Source: Polytrichum commune (Eukaryota > Streptophyta > Polytrichopsida > Polytrichales > Polytrichaceae). Taken from it: a stretch of 64,000 nt of DNA. This document shows positions 47,301 through 61,602 of this stretch, in pieces. Where the stretch lies: positions 21,844,527 to 21,908,526 of the forward strand of contig OX485808.1 of assembly GCA_950295325.1 (NCBI GenBank), given 5' to 3'. Position 1 is the first letter of the stretch. The number at the start of each line of letters is the position of its first letter. Both the position numbers and the translations under genes were made by a program. Below the pieces are notes generated by a model that saw only the letters and a list, made by a program, of their open reading frames with translations, was not told where the DNA came from and did no database searches.

Positions 47301-48799
47301 AAGTTCCTTATAAGATTGTTGCATCTATTGTGATTACTTTCAAACATTCCACTTATGTAGGCTGAGGTTTGAGAACAAAGCAAACATTACATGAGCATAG
47401 TGGCAAATCAAAAGAAGGAACGTGATAGTTTGATATTTCAATTTTTGAATTTAAGAGGAACAACTTTTACACAAGTTTTCTTTGCAAACATGTTGTTTTT
47501 TTACCCATGCAAATTACCTTGGGTCAACTCATATTACAAAATTTTAGAAGTTCGTTTATGCATTGTATAAAGATTGTTAGTCAAAAGAGAAAACAAATTG
47601 TTACCATGATGATAAATACTCAAAGTAATGTGGAATGTCGACAAGTTAGCGTGGGGCAACCTAATTGCAATGTACATTCTTGAAGTGTGTCTCATAGATT
47701 ACCAAAAGTATTCTCTTCAGAACTACTATCGTGTTAATTTCAAACTTGAAATTTCCCCTTTATTTATACATTATTCTTGTTTGTATGTCAGCCTCTAATT
47801 TGGGTCCACTGACCTTATTTGAACTTGACTAAGTGAGGCCTCGACCTTGTTTACACTTGGGTTTTTGTTTTTGCCATGTTTTGTGTCCATATTGGTTGTG
47901 ACTCCCTATGAGACCTATGTGGAAATTATGATTATGTTCTCAATGTCTTGAACTAGAAACTAAAGGTATCCATAAATATTCAATCTTGAGTTCAATCATG
48001 CATAATCCCTTTTTCCACTCCAACAAAATGTGGTTAGAAGAACATGTATTTGAAATACCCATTATTCCAAATACATGACCATGACCATGGGAAATCCTAA
48101 ATTATTTTTTGTCACAACCCTTGGTCACATGTGTAAAACAACCCTTAGTTGAACCGGTTATTTCTCGAACCCAACGATTTCGTATGTAATAACTAGCGGT
48201 CGGTTCTCCCCGTTCATTGATTGCCAATAATCATGATAGCCATCTTGGATTCCGGAGATCCACTCCTTAGCCTAGCATGTTGACAAATTTATGCCTCGAA
48301 AATCATGACTATAGGCTATCTATCAATCCACGAGGTCCAAGGACATGCCCCTCCTCCATGAATGCGGGAGGCTAGGACCGACCGCTAGATACGGATGAAC
48401 CGGTTGCATTTGAGAAAGAAATCACCGGTTGAAGCTCATCAAGTCACTTCGGGAACCTTACGGCCGCTTTATACCATGGACCATGAAGTGGGACCATGGA
48501 AGATGACCAGGTTGGATAGGATTGTAATGTTGATCGTTATTGAGACAGTTGTAGAGGTCAGAATTGGGATTGTCAAAAATATACCGATCCTCTACTCGAG
48601 ACTCTTCCCATGCTTTTGCCAACGCAAATGCATCCTCTCTAGTGGATGGCGTAGGTTTCTCTCACATTTGTTGGCTCTGTCTGTAGGGCAGAGACTATGC
48701 ATCAACTTCTTCGTTTCAAGAGCAAATTTCCTAACCACTTTGCATTCACACTTGGATGTTACTTGTTCTTGTTATTTTTGGTCCACTTTATTTAATGTG

Positions 48800-48843
<44 letters not shown>

Positions 48844-49091
48844 CTCTCTCTAATTTCTCCCTAAAATGCATTGAAAGAAATCTAGTTAACTATAGTTATT
48901 TCGGTAGTTCTTGATTATTCATTTTAAAAATGTCGAGTGATAAGTGAGTAGCTTCAATCCTTGACCCGCATTTGAGAAGAAGGTGCCCAAAATCCAAGAA
49001 AGGTTTGATATAATGAATAACCATGGATTGGCATGAGCAAAGTGGACAACTATAATTAGTCTTTCATAATAAGGGACATAGCCTCACGGTT
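47301..49091. other. Intergenic DNA with repeat scraps
   Basis: 47612-47670 repeats 51-110, with 22 identical bases at 47649-47670. The segment 48190-48400 has short inverted arms (CTAGCGGTCGGTTC and GACCGACCGCTAG) and resembles 13165-13195. A (CT)n tract lies at 48802-48851. Confidence 0.5.
48802..48851. repeat. (CT)n microsatellite
   Basis: About 50 bp of CT with one interruption. Confidence 0.97.
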
Positions 49092-51020
49092 CTACTGTTT
49101 TCTTGTTCTTAACTCAAAAGGGTGTAATCCCCCTATAAAAATATTTCTTAGAAAGTTATTAGGAATATGGTGATTGCCCATTCTTAGGAAAAAATCATTC
49201 GTCATTCCCCAATAACTATCCACACTCTCATTTACACCCATCCAAGTTGTCCTCAATTTTCCCATTAAACTATTCTCAAATTCCAAGGTTCTAAAATATA
49301 GTAGGAATGCATTTTTGAGTGCATCCCAATCAACAAATGGTGCTTGATGGGAAAACCACAAAAATGCATTTTCTTGTAAAGTGGATGAAAATATTTCCAT
49401 CATTTTAACAAAAAGGACAATATTTGCAACTATGCAACCTCAGATTTCCTAACATGGACATCAAGATCTATTCCTAATCTACCTTTAGGACAACTTGAGG
49501 AGATGGGGAAGTACTAGATGTAGATGTGGACAATGACTGTGATTGTGAGGTAATATTAAGAGATTTCTTAAACAACTATGTAGGTGTAAGAAACTCTCTA
49601 TTACAATTTGGTGCAAACTGTCCTAAAACTATGTCAAATATCCATGATGTAGAGTTATTTAGATTTCCTTCAACTCCAAAAAATAGTTGTACCCAACTTC
49701 TTCTTTTGTCCCACAATTATCTTCTATATCCTTGTTATGGCTCTATCCTCTCCAGCTTTCATCATTAGTTGTCTTCTTTACGGATGCAGGTTGAGAATGA
49801 GATCTCTCACGGGCAAATTCTAATTTGATTAATCTTTCTATTATTTGATGTCCTTACAAACATAACGTTTTGAAATCTATAGTGGTTGAATATAAAGGGT
49901 TTTGATCTATGAAATCATGTAGCATTAGTATCTAGTTTCCCATACATAATCTTATATTTAGTCCTAGAAACTTCCCCTCCTTTCCAAGCACCAAATCCTT
50001 GTGGGGCTATTGATGTAGTTGTGTGTTTGAGTCTACCATATAAGGAAAACAAGAACTTAAGAGACAAGAGTATAAAATGATGATTGTTCCTTATAATTAT
50101 TCCATTATACTCTTTGCCACTATTCCAAATCCTATTTGCTATGTTTTCTTGAATATCAAGAGGTAGAGTAAAAACAACTCTTTGAAGTCTCTAGGGATAT
50201 TGACTTTGTTTGGGCTTGTGAAAAGGACATTACCCATAATAACCAACTCGAAAGAGTTGATATAAAGCAACAAATAAATAACCGTTTGTATACAAGTTCT
50301 CTTTAGTGGTCCCTGTAACTTGCTAACACCAGTGGAGTGGCTTCACTACTTTAAAACTTATCTAGAACTCTTAATTTAGACTTCTTGATCGCTCTCAAAT
50401 GTCTATTCCAAATCTAACTAGAACAATATGGACATTGGATAACGTCTATGGTACGGGACAAATATGGTGGCTTGGTTTGTACCCCTATGGTAATTTGATT
50501 TTTTTTTTATCCCTTGTTGTCATGAACAAGAGGGGATAAAGTCAAGTAATCTACGACAACACTTACACTTTCCTTCACTTAACTTAACTTGTGCAATCTT
50601 CTAACCTGGACAACGGGTTTAAGTTCCTTTTGGCTAGGATAATTAGGTCAACACATGTAACATTCAATTGATTGATTGGGGGGTCCGTGGACACAACGTT
50701 CAAGATTCCTCAATCTTGACGTAAGCCTTCTTATTATAGCATAAAATATCTAGTGTTTTCCCTTTCCACTTCACGCGGTACAAGGTATGACCTATAAGGA
50801 CTAGGATACAATGAAGCCATAGGGATAGATAATTGTGGTTGGGTAATACCTTGATTTGCACAACAATGGATCTTATCTCTATTCTTCCCCTCTCTAGCTT
50901 TCCCTCTTCCCTAACCACCCATTGTGTAGGGTTTTTCTCCTAGAAATTGATGTGTCTAATTTTGAGAAATAAGTTTTTGCCTTTAGACAACCTCTGCCAT
51001 CCCCGGCAACGACATCAAAT
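49092..51020 (-). mobile_element. gypsy-type 5' part: PBS-like site and gag fragment
   Basis: On the minus strand a GTCGTTGCCGGGGATGGCAG motif at about 50994-51013 resembles the leader/PBS sequence that follows the 5' LTR of several plant gypsy groups. At 49403-49092 lies a gag domain: STLQENAFLWFSHQAPFVDW, KNAFLLYFRTLEFENSLMGK, NESVDSYWGMTNDFFLRMG and NIFIGGLHPFELR. The intervening part has no long frame. Protease and pol were not found further on. Confidence 0.6.
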
Positions 51021-54000
51021 TATAGTTAGGTTTTTGACATAAATATCTAGAACCTAGGGTACATGACTCTCAAAGAAGGCTTAACTAGTGTATTTTACAG
51101 GCATTGTCATATTAAGATTCATTAATTAAACAAAAGGGATGCTATTTCACTCTAAAAATACAACTAACATGTCTTTCACTTCTCTTTCTCTCAAAAGTTC
51201 CTCTCAGACGCTCTCTCGGGGGGTTCACTCCCTCTTGTGTTATGTGTTATGTGTAACCACGTGCGTACAAAGGGTATTTTTACGGGGGCTATTTACCTCC
51301 TCATTTGGATTTTAGGAAACCCTTTAAGTAGAAAAAAACAACTTCATCAAATATTCAGCTACCTATAGATAATTATAAAAGAAAACCTAAACTATTTCAA
51401 ATGATGCTAAATTACTTATAAAATTTTAATTTACTCGTTCCGTAAAAACGCAAACTTAAGACTCCAATATGACATGGTGTATATCCATGTTGCTATATAT
51501 TGGTGAAAGAAAAGTGTACAAATCATAATCCAATCGTTCAATTTTCATCCATTTTGCATGTATTATATGTGAATATACTCATTCTATTTTTCAAAAAAAT
51601 CCTCTATTATTTTGTCATATTAATTTCTTTCTACCTCAAACCTAAAGTGGGGGTTTTCCCCTTATGCTAAATTATATATAATCACATATTTTGCAATTTA
51701 AGTAGGCTATGGTAGATCCAAAGCTTCTATAGTTTTTCTTGCCAATGAATAAAAAGCACCCTATAATTGTTCTCATGTGGTTTCTACTTTTTGGCCGGTC
51801 ACCCCCCCTGAGAGAACCTCTCTTCTTATTTCTCATTCAGTCTTGTCTTTTGGTTGTGGTATGTGAGTTTCCGTTCCTTCACGGTAAAGAGTAACAATAG
51901 TCTTTGGTAACCATGATCTTTTTTAGTGTAACAATTGTCTTCGTAACCATTGGCCAATGTATCTTCAAATCATAACAATTCCCTTCATTAACTGGTCAAT
52001 GCTTGTTCTTATGCAAGATTTTTTTTTCATTTGTCACTTCCAAGATTTAATTTTTTTCTTACAATTATGAAATTAATAGCTAAACCAAGGTCAAACTATA
52101 GTCTTACACAACTTGCAATAATCAGAACAACAACTAGGGTAACACACAAGACCATAATAAACCAAGCTTATCCTAACACTGCAACCCACAATTTGTCATC
52201 TCCATAATTACTTGATTGACCAGTATTGTATTCTCATCATCTTCAATTTGTAAAATGATTCACTTATCTCAACTCCTACAGACTCACAAACAAGATTGTA
52301 ATCCTTCTTTCAACTATAATCACAAACCTAATAACATGATCCTTCATGTTCTTTACCTTTCACATGCCTCAACAATAGCCAAGTAGCTTTTCTTTCACAC
52401 TAACCTTTGGCCCCCTCTCTTCCTAACTCTTCATTTGCCTTTCACATGACTTAGTTTTCTCTCAAGTGGCTCCTCTCCCATGTGACCCTCAGTAACTCTT
52501 CATTTCTATCACATGGTAACTCCCTATCCATCTCACTTCACAATGGTCTTTGCCTTCCTTATCAATTGAATTACTTTTCACACACTCTTTGTCCTAGTCA
52601 CTCAAGCCTCTCTGTCTTTAAGAGTTGGCAGGCTATGCTTACTCAACTTTATGTATTAACACCTTCCTCGCCCAATAGTTGAATTGTTCAATTTTGAGTA
52701 ATCACTCAATCGCCACCTTCAGCCAATGGTTTTATAGAAACTCTTCAATTTTTGAGGTGCATTTGCAACTCGCTAATAATTCTACTTGATTTACATATTA
52801 ACTCTATCCAATTCCTTTCTACACATAACACTACTCCTCTATATGCTTACTTGATTTTCATCCTCATACATAATCATTAGTCTCTATCAAGTTTCATTTG
52901 TTTTTGCTCAACTCTCAAACAATCAATCTTGCATACTTACATTGTCACAACTCCATCAACCTCTCTTAATCACCACTCCTCTCACACTCATAATTCAACT
53001 TACTCACAATTCTAATTCAATCAAAGGTAACTCAGTGGCAAGACAATTGTTCAACCGGACGTCGACCACTTCGAGACAAAATAAATTCAATTTCAATAAT
53101 AGGCTTTCATATGAAGCCACAATAAAAAAATCCTTGTGGTGATTGTTAAGCGTTAATTGAATATGGTGCAACTGTTGACCTCGCACAATCTATGTGACTA
53201 TGAGTTTAACAATGCACTCAATAGTGATAAAAGAAATTTCTTTCTTTCTCTCCTCCTTGTGCCTCCTCATGGCCAGAGGGAGAAGGCAATAGTCCTAACC
53301 AATGTGAGCCATCATATTGGCTCACAGTTTAGTTGTAGGTCATTTAATGACAAAAAATATTTAATTATAGTAGTTCATTGGTTTATTTTATATTTAGCCC
53401 TTTTAAATGTGATTTGTAGATATAAAGTAGGGAGTCATTAAAAAACTTAAGCAAATGTGTTGAACCGCAAAGTAGACATGAGAGTATGAAATTGATTGAG
53501 AATCTCAACTAAATTACTAGAATTTAAGAATTTAAGACATTAGGTGGTGGTGCAAGTAGATAAAATAAAAGTTGATGGTAGAAAAATTAGAAATTTTAGA
53601 GGAGAGATGATGATTTAAATCTCATTTTTTTCTCTAAAGAAAACCCTCTCTTCTTCCTCTATTTTTCCATTCTCTTATTTTTCTTCTTTCTTTTTTCTTT
53701 TTATTTTTCTTTTTATTTCTCATTCTCTTCTTTTACCTTCGTTATCTCTCTCATCCCTCTTGGGGTTTGCCTCTTCGATGGCTCACTCTCTTGTGTGGTG
53801 TGTCTCTTGAAGAATTGGAGGAAAATATGAGAAGCATGCATACTCATGAAGGGGGATTATAGAAAGTAGTAGATTTATAATATGGATAAAGGCATCTTGA
53901 AGTATGTGAGGATAAATATGTGAAGAAAGTAGGAAAAATGGAGTTTGGGGAAGATTTCACCAAGACAATGGAGGTTCTGACTTGGAGAGCCGTTGTGATT

Positions 54001-55482
54001 GATTGGAAGCAAGGCTTGAAGAGCCCATTGATGGAAATGAGCATCTTGAAATTGGCTTTCCAACAAGCCCAAACTTGTTATGAGAGGTGCAACAAGGAGG
54101 TAGTTATGGCAGATTTACCAAGATAACGTATTGATGAAGGCGATTTAGTAGCATTGACTTTGAGAAGCGATTCTAAGTGAATTCGGGTGATTCTTAAAAG
54201 AGATCTTTAGGCGAATGAGAAATTTGAAGTGGTATTTCTAGAGAACTTGATCTTGCCTTCATCTGACCAAGGATAAAGGAGTGGTGATCAAATAAGCAGA
54301 GGTATGTTTGTTGGGGTGGCGATTTTTAGAAGAATATGCAGGGTGGACTTTGACCAACCATATCACCCGATTGGAGGTGAATCAAAAGTTATCATTTTGA
54401 TCAGTTAAACTTCATCAAGTTATCTTTCCATAAAGTCCTTGTATCCTTCAATTAGAGCAAGAACAAAGGAGAAACAATCATTTTAATGGCCAATGGTCCA
54501 ATTGCCTTGGTTAAGGTTGTTTCTTCATCGCATTAATTTATTTTCTTGTAATTTTGATTACAAATTGAACATTTATGTGTACTTGCCATATTTTAGGAGT
54601 TTATTCATGTATGATTGTGTATGCATGAATGTATCTTCTTACTTTTTTTCTTAGTAAAGAGTCTATTGCTTAGAAGGGTTAGGGATCTTCACTCTTAACC
54701 AACCCATTTCTAGGGTTGTTCACCTTGCGGGGTGAATTGCTCATAACCAACTAAGGGTTCCTAAGCCCATGATTATAATTCTAACCGCCTAACTATGTCC
54801 ATAGCTTAATATTTTCAGTCCATAAAAGTACAATTTCCATCTACTTATCACTAAAATGTCTATATTAAAACTATTAGCCTAAAATTTTGGCTCACACATA
54901 TGAGTCCTAGGCAATTGCTAATTTGCCTTGTATCATTGAAACATTGTCATGCGTCAATATGAGTTTTATATATCTACCATTGTTTTAGATTTGCACATTT
55001 CTTTCACCAACGCATGACAATTATATACTAGAATTCATGTGCTAGTAGTATTAATTAACCTTGTCAATACCCAAAAAAAATTGTTGGTTTGGTGTGGTGT
55101 TCACCAAAGCCAAATCCAAATTGTGACAAGTTGTAAGTTTCATCCATGCAATTTGTGATGCATTCCTCTTCACATACTCATTGGTCTTGAAGAATTCTAT
55201 AAGAACACAAAAATGTTTGCAACAAGTGTTGAGTGACCATCTTTGGTCCATTCAAACCTCATTCAAATCAATGACCTTATTTTATTTTATTCCCCCTTGA
55301 GATAACCACTCGTTGACATTGTAAATTTGAAATTTGTATTCATGACTACATTGCCATACCAAAACATGCATCCATTATGGGTCATTCATCCACCTAACCA
55401 TCAAGTATGCTTAAGTTGTGCCAAAAATTGTGCTACAAACAAACAATTACACACCACGACATTGTACATGATGTGTAGATGG
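51021..55482. other. Intergenic DNA, possibly starting with an LTR
   Basis: If the PBS-like site is real, the minus-strand 5' LTR begins at about 51021 and runs rightward; its far end was not identified. 52300-53000 is T/C-rich. A short hairpin, GTGAGCCA..TGGCTCAC, lies at about 53303-53324. No gene recognised. Confidence 0.4.
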
Positions 55483-55560
55483 TCCATAAAATATGTGGAC
55501 CTTATGTGGTCAATCTCCTAAATCGGACACTCACATTTGAGTGGTGTATGGAAAAGGTTC
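55483..55560 (-). mobile_element. AGGTAG-family MITE, copy R8, fragment
   Basis: Only the right-end portion is visible: GTGGACCTTATGTGGTCAAT and ACACTCACATTTGAGTGGTG, as in R5. Confidence 0.5.
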
Positions 55561-55671
55561 ATTCTTGAAATGGACACCACAAAGGACACATGTTATAGTG
55601 AGATTGGACTTTATATGTGCTGATAATTCAAAAAACATGTTCTGGGTCCAATTTATATACAACGGAGTACA

Positions 55672-55695
55672 TGGTGGTGGTGGTGGTGGTGGTGG
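55672..55695. repeat. (GGT)n microsatellite
   Basis: Eight GGT/TGG triplets. Confidence 0.95.
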
Positions 55696-55699
55696 GAGT

Positions 55700-58600
55700 C
55701 TACGAAAGATGGACACATGTCCAACCAACTTTTCAAAAGGAAAATGGCCACATGCCAAAAACTTCCCCAAAACAAACATGTCACAAAAAGGAAGAGGAAA
55801 CAAATGTGGAAAGGCGGAGGAATAGAAATGGTGAATATGATGAGGAAAACTAGGGAGAGGTGGCGACATGGCATGGGCAATAGGACAAAGTAAGACAATC
55901 TAACTATAAAGAGAAGAAAATAAAATTCATGTGTTTTCTTAAAACGCTCCATGGGGACATGGTGACGAGTCATGAGGGCTTATGAACATGGGCATGAACA
56001 TACATACACGTGGCAGGTATGCATGCACACATGCATATGGGTACAAGGTTGCATGGGTGCATGTGGTTGGGTTTATCCAGGAGAGTACTTCGTATACACG
56101 GTGCCGCAACGAACCAAAACAATCTGCATCTCATGTAGTTGCCACACATTCAAGAACTTCGAATATATATGATTGTGGTATGTAGTGATGCCTTTAAGTG
56201 ATGTGTTGGTTTAGGGTATGTCCGTAACGTTTTAAGCTTATCTAATAGTTTAACCACTTAATCTAACTTTCGGGATGACTAATGCGAAAAGGGTTTGGTG
56301 GACTTGGTCACATTGTCCTTCACAAGCTACCGAAGTTTGTGTACGTGATTAGTACTAATAAGATGAGCCCTACTTCGCTTGATTATTGTCGTGCTCACCC
56401 TCTACAATAAGAGATCGGTTGAGTCTAGGGGAGGGGCCAACGTCGGTTCTAATTGTATCACAAAAACCTCGCAAATGGATCAAGTTCGGACTCGGACTCA
56501 AGTCTCGAAGTAAGCTAGGGAGGTAAAGCTGTGGCACAAATCCCACATTACATGAAGATTAGGTTAGTGGGGTTGCATAATATTAGCTCACCGAACTAAC
56601 TTCCTCCGCATGTTATTCCGTGGTCGGGAACTTGGAAGTTGTCAAAAGTTGGGTTTACTCAAAGAAGAAGCGAGTGAGAGTATCACGGTCTAATCGAATG
56701 ATGATGTACATGATACTTTCTCATCTAAAGGTATTGTACATTAAAGGGAGCTTGCCTTCACTCCTACATAAGGCATGTGAGGTTTTTGATTCTATTTAAT
56801 TTGTTTGTTGTTTCTTTCTCTCTTTAAACTTGGGAGGCAGACATGCGAAAATGATGCGTTGAAGTTGTCTATCGATTTTACATGGAATTTTAATGTAAAA
56901 TCTAAATGGAATTTTTGATTTGGAATCTTGTCAAGCACATTGTCCAATCATGTGTAACCTTTCGTGTGTAATTTTTGTTGACCTTATATCATTCCTCAGC
57001 GCTAGGGTGTTGCATCCTACGGTTAAGAGTATTGGGAACATATATGCTTATTTTGAAGATTTTGGATTACCATTACAAAATGAAAAGTACTATGCTTGAG
57101 TATTATTCATTTTATAAATTCAAACCAATAATTGATCCACCACCTGGTCTTGGGTGATTTATTTAATACTCTCACAATCGATTAATATAACATGGCACAA
57201 TGTGTGGTGCCAGTTGGGGTCCCACATGGATATGCAAATGTGGTGGGTAGGTTGTTGCTGTAGGTAGGTGGTGTTAACCCAGGAATATTGACCGGAATTA
57301 AAGCCAACTTACTAAGCCTATTGTCTACCCCTCTCCCTTCTGAATGGGTGCAGAGGGGGTAGACCTAGTAATGTCATGCTATGTCTCCGTCAACTTTAAT
57401 TTACCTTTGACCTTCTCAATGGATGCATCTCATGGAGGGTGCCACATCTTGCATGCTTGTAAAGGTTCTTGATCTTAGGCTGCAAACCCCCCCGCCCCTC
57501 CTCTTTTCGATTCTAGTGCAAAATTTGCATTTTTTTGGGGGGGGGGGGGCACAAATTGATAAATGAATTGCAACAAAGGAACCAAAATACAACTGACATG
57601 GGCGAACCAGCGCAACCCGAGTGGATTTCAAGAAATAATGCCCATTTGTGGCCTAACCTTCCAAGTGACAACTAAGTTACTCCGAGTCGCAACAAGGCCT
57701 TTGACCCCCCAAGTCAAGTCAAATTTGTCAAGAACGTCCTGGTAGGCCACATCCGGGGCCTTTTCCAAGTCCCTAAGAGTCCGTTTTCACTCAATCCTAC
57801 CATAAACCTACAAGGCGTTCCAAATGACTTGATGAGTTTTTCTCAATGGGCCATTGCAGATTGTAAAAAAATCCAAATCACTCCATTGGGGCCATATAAT
57901 TCATGGAAGACCACTCCCAAAAAGAAACCGGATGCGAATGAACCGTTTAAATGCCTTGCACAAAGGTTGGAAAATATTGCATCTCACATGCATCAACAAT
58001 TCATTTTTTGTCATGGCCAACCTTTGCCCATGGTGGTTTGGTGTTGAATGTGTCATAAAAATGACAATTGACGTTTTCCGATTTTTCCTTCTTTCTTACT
58101 AACCTACTCTATAGTGAATGGAACATCCAGTTTGTTGTCGAATGAGATAAGAGTTATGCATAGATGGGCTCCCCAATTTCAAATTCAAGAAACGTTTTGG
58201 ATTTGAAGTTCTTTGGAGATGCCAACTAAGCATCGCAAAAATTAAACTTCTAGATAGTAAGGCACATGAAATTTCCTCCTCACAACTCTTACTACCACAT
58301 AGAATTGCAACCTCACAAACCCTTGCAAAACAAATTAACTTTGCTTGACACAATATCAACTCAACATGAACAACCACTTTGCAAAGCACTAGAACACCAG
58401 CCTCAAATTTCAAATGTTACCCCAATACTTTTTCAAAGCAAATCAAGTCCAATCCTTGACCCTAGGAAAACTACAATGTACAACATGCTCACTCATCTTT
58501 TGAGAGTACATGCATTCTAACCACGCCAACAACCTCACAATCCTTCCAATTTGCATCTCCCCAAAATACTCCTAGAGTGAGAAAAAAAAAATGAAAATCA

Positions 58601-59320
58601 CTACATGATGTCAACAATCCATCCAAAACTCCAACCTTTCTCATTTTGATTTTATTCTCTCATTGCAAGCATACGAGTCTTTGACAACTATCTTGTGTCA
58701 TTTATAATTTTATTTTTTAAATGTAAATCTAGCCAAGTGGTAGATTTAGAACTAACTTTCACAGTTGTGGGATGATTGCTTAGGACTCACATGTTGGTAC
58801 AATCTAATAGTGCAAGAACTGAAAAAAAAAACACAATTTGCACTTGGATATTGAAGTTTTTCACAACACTTGTCATCGTTTTCAATACAACCTAGCCCAA
58901 GCTCACCACCAACACTTCATTACGCAACCTTTCACGACAATTCTCAACAATGCAAATTGCGTTCATAGATACAGCCACCAGAGACTTTAAGTCCTTGCTG
59001 CTCACGACTTTGTCAAAATGAACATGCGATATGCCATGTTCATTGATAAATGGGTGGCTCGAAGGCAAGCAATTACGCTATGTAGGAGTTATTCAGTTCG
59101 TCTCTCGTGTTGTCCAACTTCTACTGATTAAGTTTAAGCAATGAAACTTGTGTTGCATTAGCAAATCTTTGATGAATCATCAACAAAACATGGATTGAGA
59201 ATTGAACCTGCCCTGTTTTTCTTGTGATTCTTGGAGGTGCATGTTTGTTGATTTCTTGACTGAATACATAGGTCCCCTATGTTGTGTTCATTATTCTTTG
59301 TGGAGTAGTTTATGAGATTT
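55700..59320. other. Unassigned intergenic DNA
   Basis: 56200-56760 is somewhat richer in G+C and could be decayed element sequence, but I cannot name it. A 13-G run lies at 57537-57549. A plus-strand frame at 57829-58047 matches nothing I know. Confidence 0.4.
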
Positions 59321-59321
59321 T

Positions 59322-59418
59322 TTCATGCAATCCAACCTCTTTTGAACATGTGTCTTTATGGTGTTTGTTCTTCGATCCTCACCAAACCACACACCAATCA
59401 AGTATAGGTGTTCTCAAC
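59322..59418 (+). mobile_element. AGGTAG-family MITE, copy R9, fragment
   Basis: GCAATCCAACCTCTTTTGAA, CATGTGTCTTTATGGTGTTT and ACCAAACCACACACCAATCA match the right third of the family. Confidence 0.55.
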
Positions 59419-61226
59419 CTGCTTCCACTTTCCTTCATTGGTTTTAATTCATATATATTGTATAGTATTCTATATACGACCGTTTTTGTGTCTAGCCCAA
59501 GGCCCACCTTCTCTTAACATGGTCACAAACAACACAATGCATGCACATCTAAGTGAAACATATCTTTTGAACGACTATGAATGCATTCTTGTCTTAGATT
59601 TGTGTTCTAGAAAGAGTGGATGTGCTACATCTCAAATGATCTTGACACTTTATTATTGATGCTTGTTTAGGTTCACATACTTTAGCTCGAATCCTTATCA
59701 AATTAAGCACCTTTGAGCCGTTTTTTTTGGCGTTGAGGAAGGGCCAACCCATGTGCTCTAGGACACTTACCTTGGTCGTGCAAAGCGCTAACTTTATCTT
59801 GCTTCAAAGTGTTAGTACGAGTTCAATCTAATCCATATCACTTAACACCTATATGTTTTAATTTTTTCTCTCTTTTCACTCATAAGCGAGAATGGCACTC
59901 TAAAGATGGAGTTTGTTAAAATTGCTGCACTGGTAAGTAAGGTGCTTTATAGGAGCAACTTACATCACCTCCAATGGAGATTGACCCCACATTTGCAAGA
60001 TTGTGAATATTGAGGTTGATGGGATAAGTATCTCCAAGTTTATGATCGTATTAGAACCCATCACCAAAAAAGACAAAAGCGTATGAATGAAGAGGATCAT
60101 CTTTCTCCCCAAGACCTCAAAATGTTTATGTATTAGAGGTATCCCATAAAGTCTCTCAAAAAGGGACCAAATCATGGGGTTGATCTTTCTTTGGAAAAAC
60201 TTTCTATGAAGAGCTCGTTCACTTGTTGTGTTTCAAAGTCTATTTTAAAATTTGGACGAAACTCTTGAAACCTCCTCTTCCCACCTTTGAGAGAATTTTA
60301 GGCTTTAAAATAGGGTATGTGCATGGGACCCAATGTCCTAAAACCTGAATCGGCCTATGCAAAGCCAACTTGACTCACCCATCCTTGTAGAACAAGCTAG
60401 TAAGCCAGGTTTTAATAGCCTGATACCACTCTTTGTGTATGGTAATTTAGACATTAAGAAAGCTTGGATGATTTTATGTTAATTCTCATAAACTCAAGGT
60501 TTGGGACTAAACCCATGGTTTCATCTGCTTTAATTTACAAAACATTCTATCAAGAGAGAGGAATTTGGAAGATGCTTTCCAATATGTCCGACCCATGCCA
60601 ATGGTAATTTAAAGGGGGGGGGGGGGCGACCTTGATAACTGACAAAATTTTTTTATGAAAATTGTCAAATACTCACAAAAAAAATGACATCATGTGTGAC
60701 TGATTTTTTTGGTGAAAACTTCATCCTTCAAAAATGAAACAAAAAAATGAAATTCAAGTAATGTGGTGGCTTGAAATTACACAAAATTGTCCTATTAGTA
60801 TAATTTACCGTTTGGAGACTTTACACATTGTTATGTATATCACTACTTCCTAGTTCTTGATGTGCAAACTAACCATATTTGTTATATTTAAAAAAGAAAA
60901 AGAAATAGTGTTCTCATTGATAGTTATAGCAACATGCAACCTCAAAATTCAAATGGTAAAGCACACTCATAGGACAAATCAGAGTCCCAACATGCAGTGT
61001 CCTATGAGGAGAGCAAAGGATGATGAATTTGAAGCATTTAGAGGTCCTCATTGTAAATTTGTAAGGCTTGGACCCGGGTCGTGTCCAAGTTGTACACACA
61101 AAGAATACGTAGGAATCAAGGGTGTGGCTTTGCTTGTAAGCATTTACAATGCTTGATTAGTTAGGTACATTCTTCATCCTTACGTACCTTTTTAGCCTAG
61201 ATGTTGTGGTTGACGCAACAAGGATG
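59419..61226. other. Unassigned intergenic DNA
   Basis: Contains a minus-strand TGGTATCAGGCT (60421-60432), similar to a tRNA-Met primer-binding site but without a supported LTR or gag, and a 13-G run at 60614-60626. Confidence 0.4.
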
Positions 61227-61505
61227 TAAGCAAGGTGGATAGATCTTGAAATGGTTAACTTTTTTGGTCCCGACTAGCCCACTTCTCCTAGGATATGGAA
61301 ACACACAATGTAGTACAAGATGGTTAGCAAAAGTGAAGATTCTCGTGCTCATCAAATGGTTGTATAGATTTTTCCCAATTATGTTGATTGTTGAGTCTAA
61401 AATGGTTATGATATTTTGAGCACACAGTCCAATTTGTTAAACACGTATTTTTTTGGTATTTGTTCATAGAGTCTTAACAAGCCACATACCACTTAAATTG
61501 TGTCA
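61227..61505 (+). mobile_element. AGGTAG-family MITE, copy R10, right end missing
   Basis: Begins TAAGCAAGGTGGATAGATCT, then AAATGGTTAAC, CCCACTTCTCCTAGGATATG, GTGAAGATTCTCGTGCTCAT and CACATACCACTTAAATTG. Confidence 0.7.
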
Positions 61506-61602
61506 CCGCATGTCCACAGAGATGCTTGGTTGTTGTTGTTGTTGTATCATGGCAACATACAAAGTTTGAAATTGCTAGGGATTGATGGTATTTGCAGGCA
61601 TA

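Noticed and set aside
48395-48853. 152-codon plus-strand frame
   Set aside because: Its last part is the translation of a (CT)n tract and the rest shows no domain; likely chance.
55531-55973. Overlapping frames around the GGT repeat
   Set aside because: Low-complexity translation of a microsatellite with no domain.
60418-60432. Copia 5' end from a TGGTATCAGGCT primer-binding-like site
   Set aside because: No LTR pair, gag or other element feature was found beside it.
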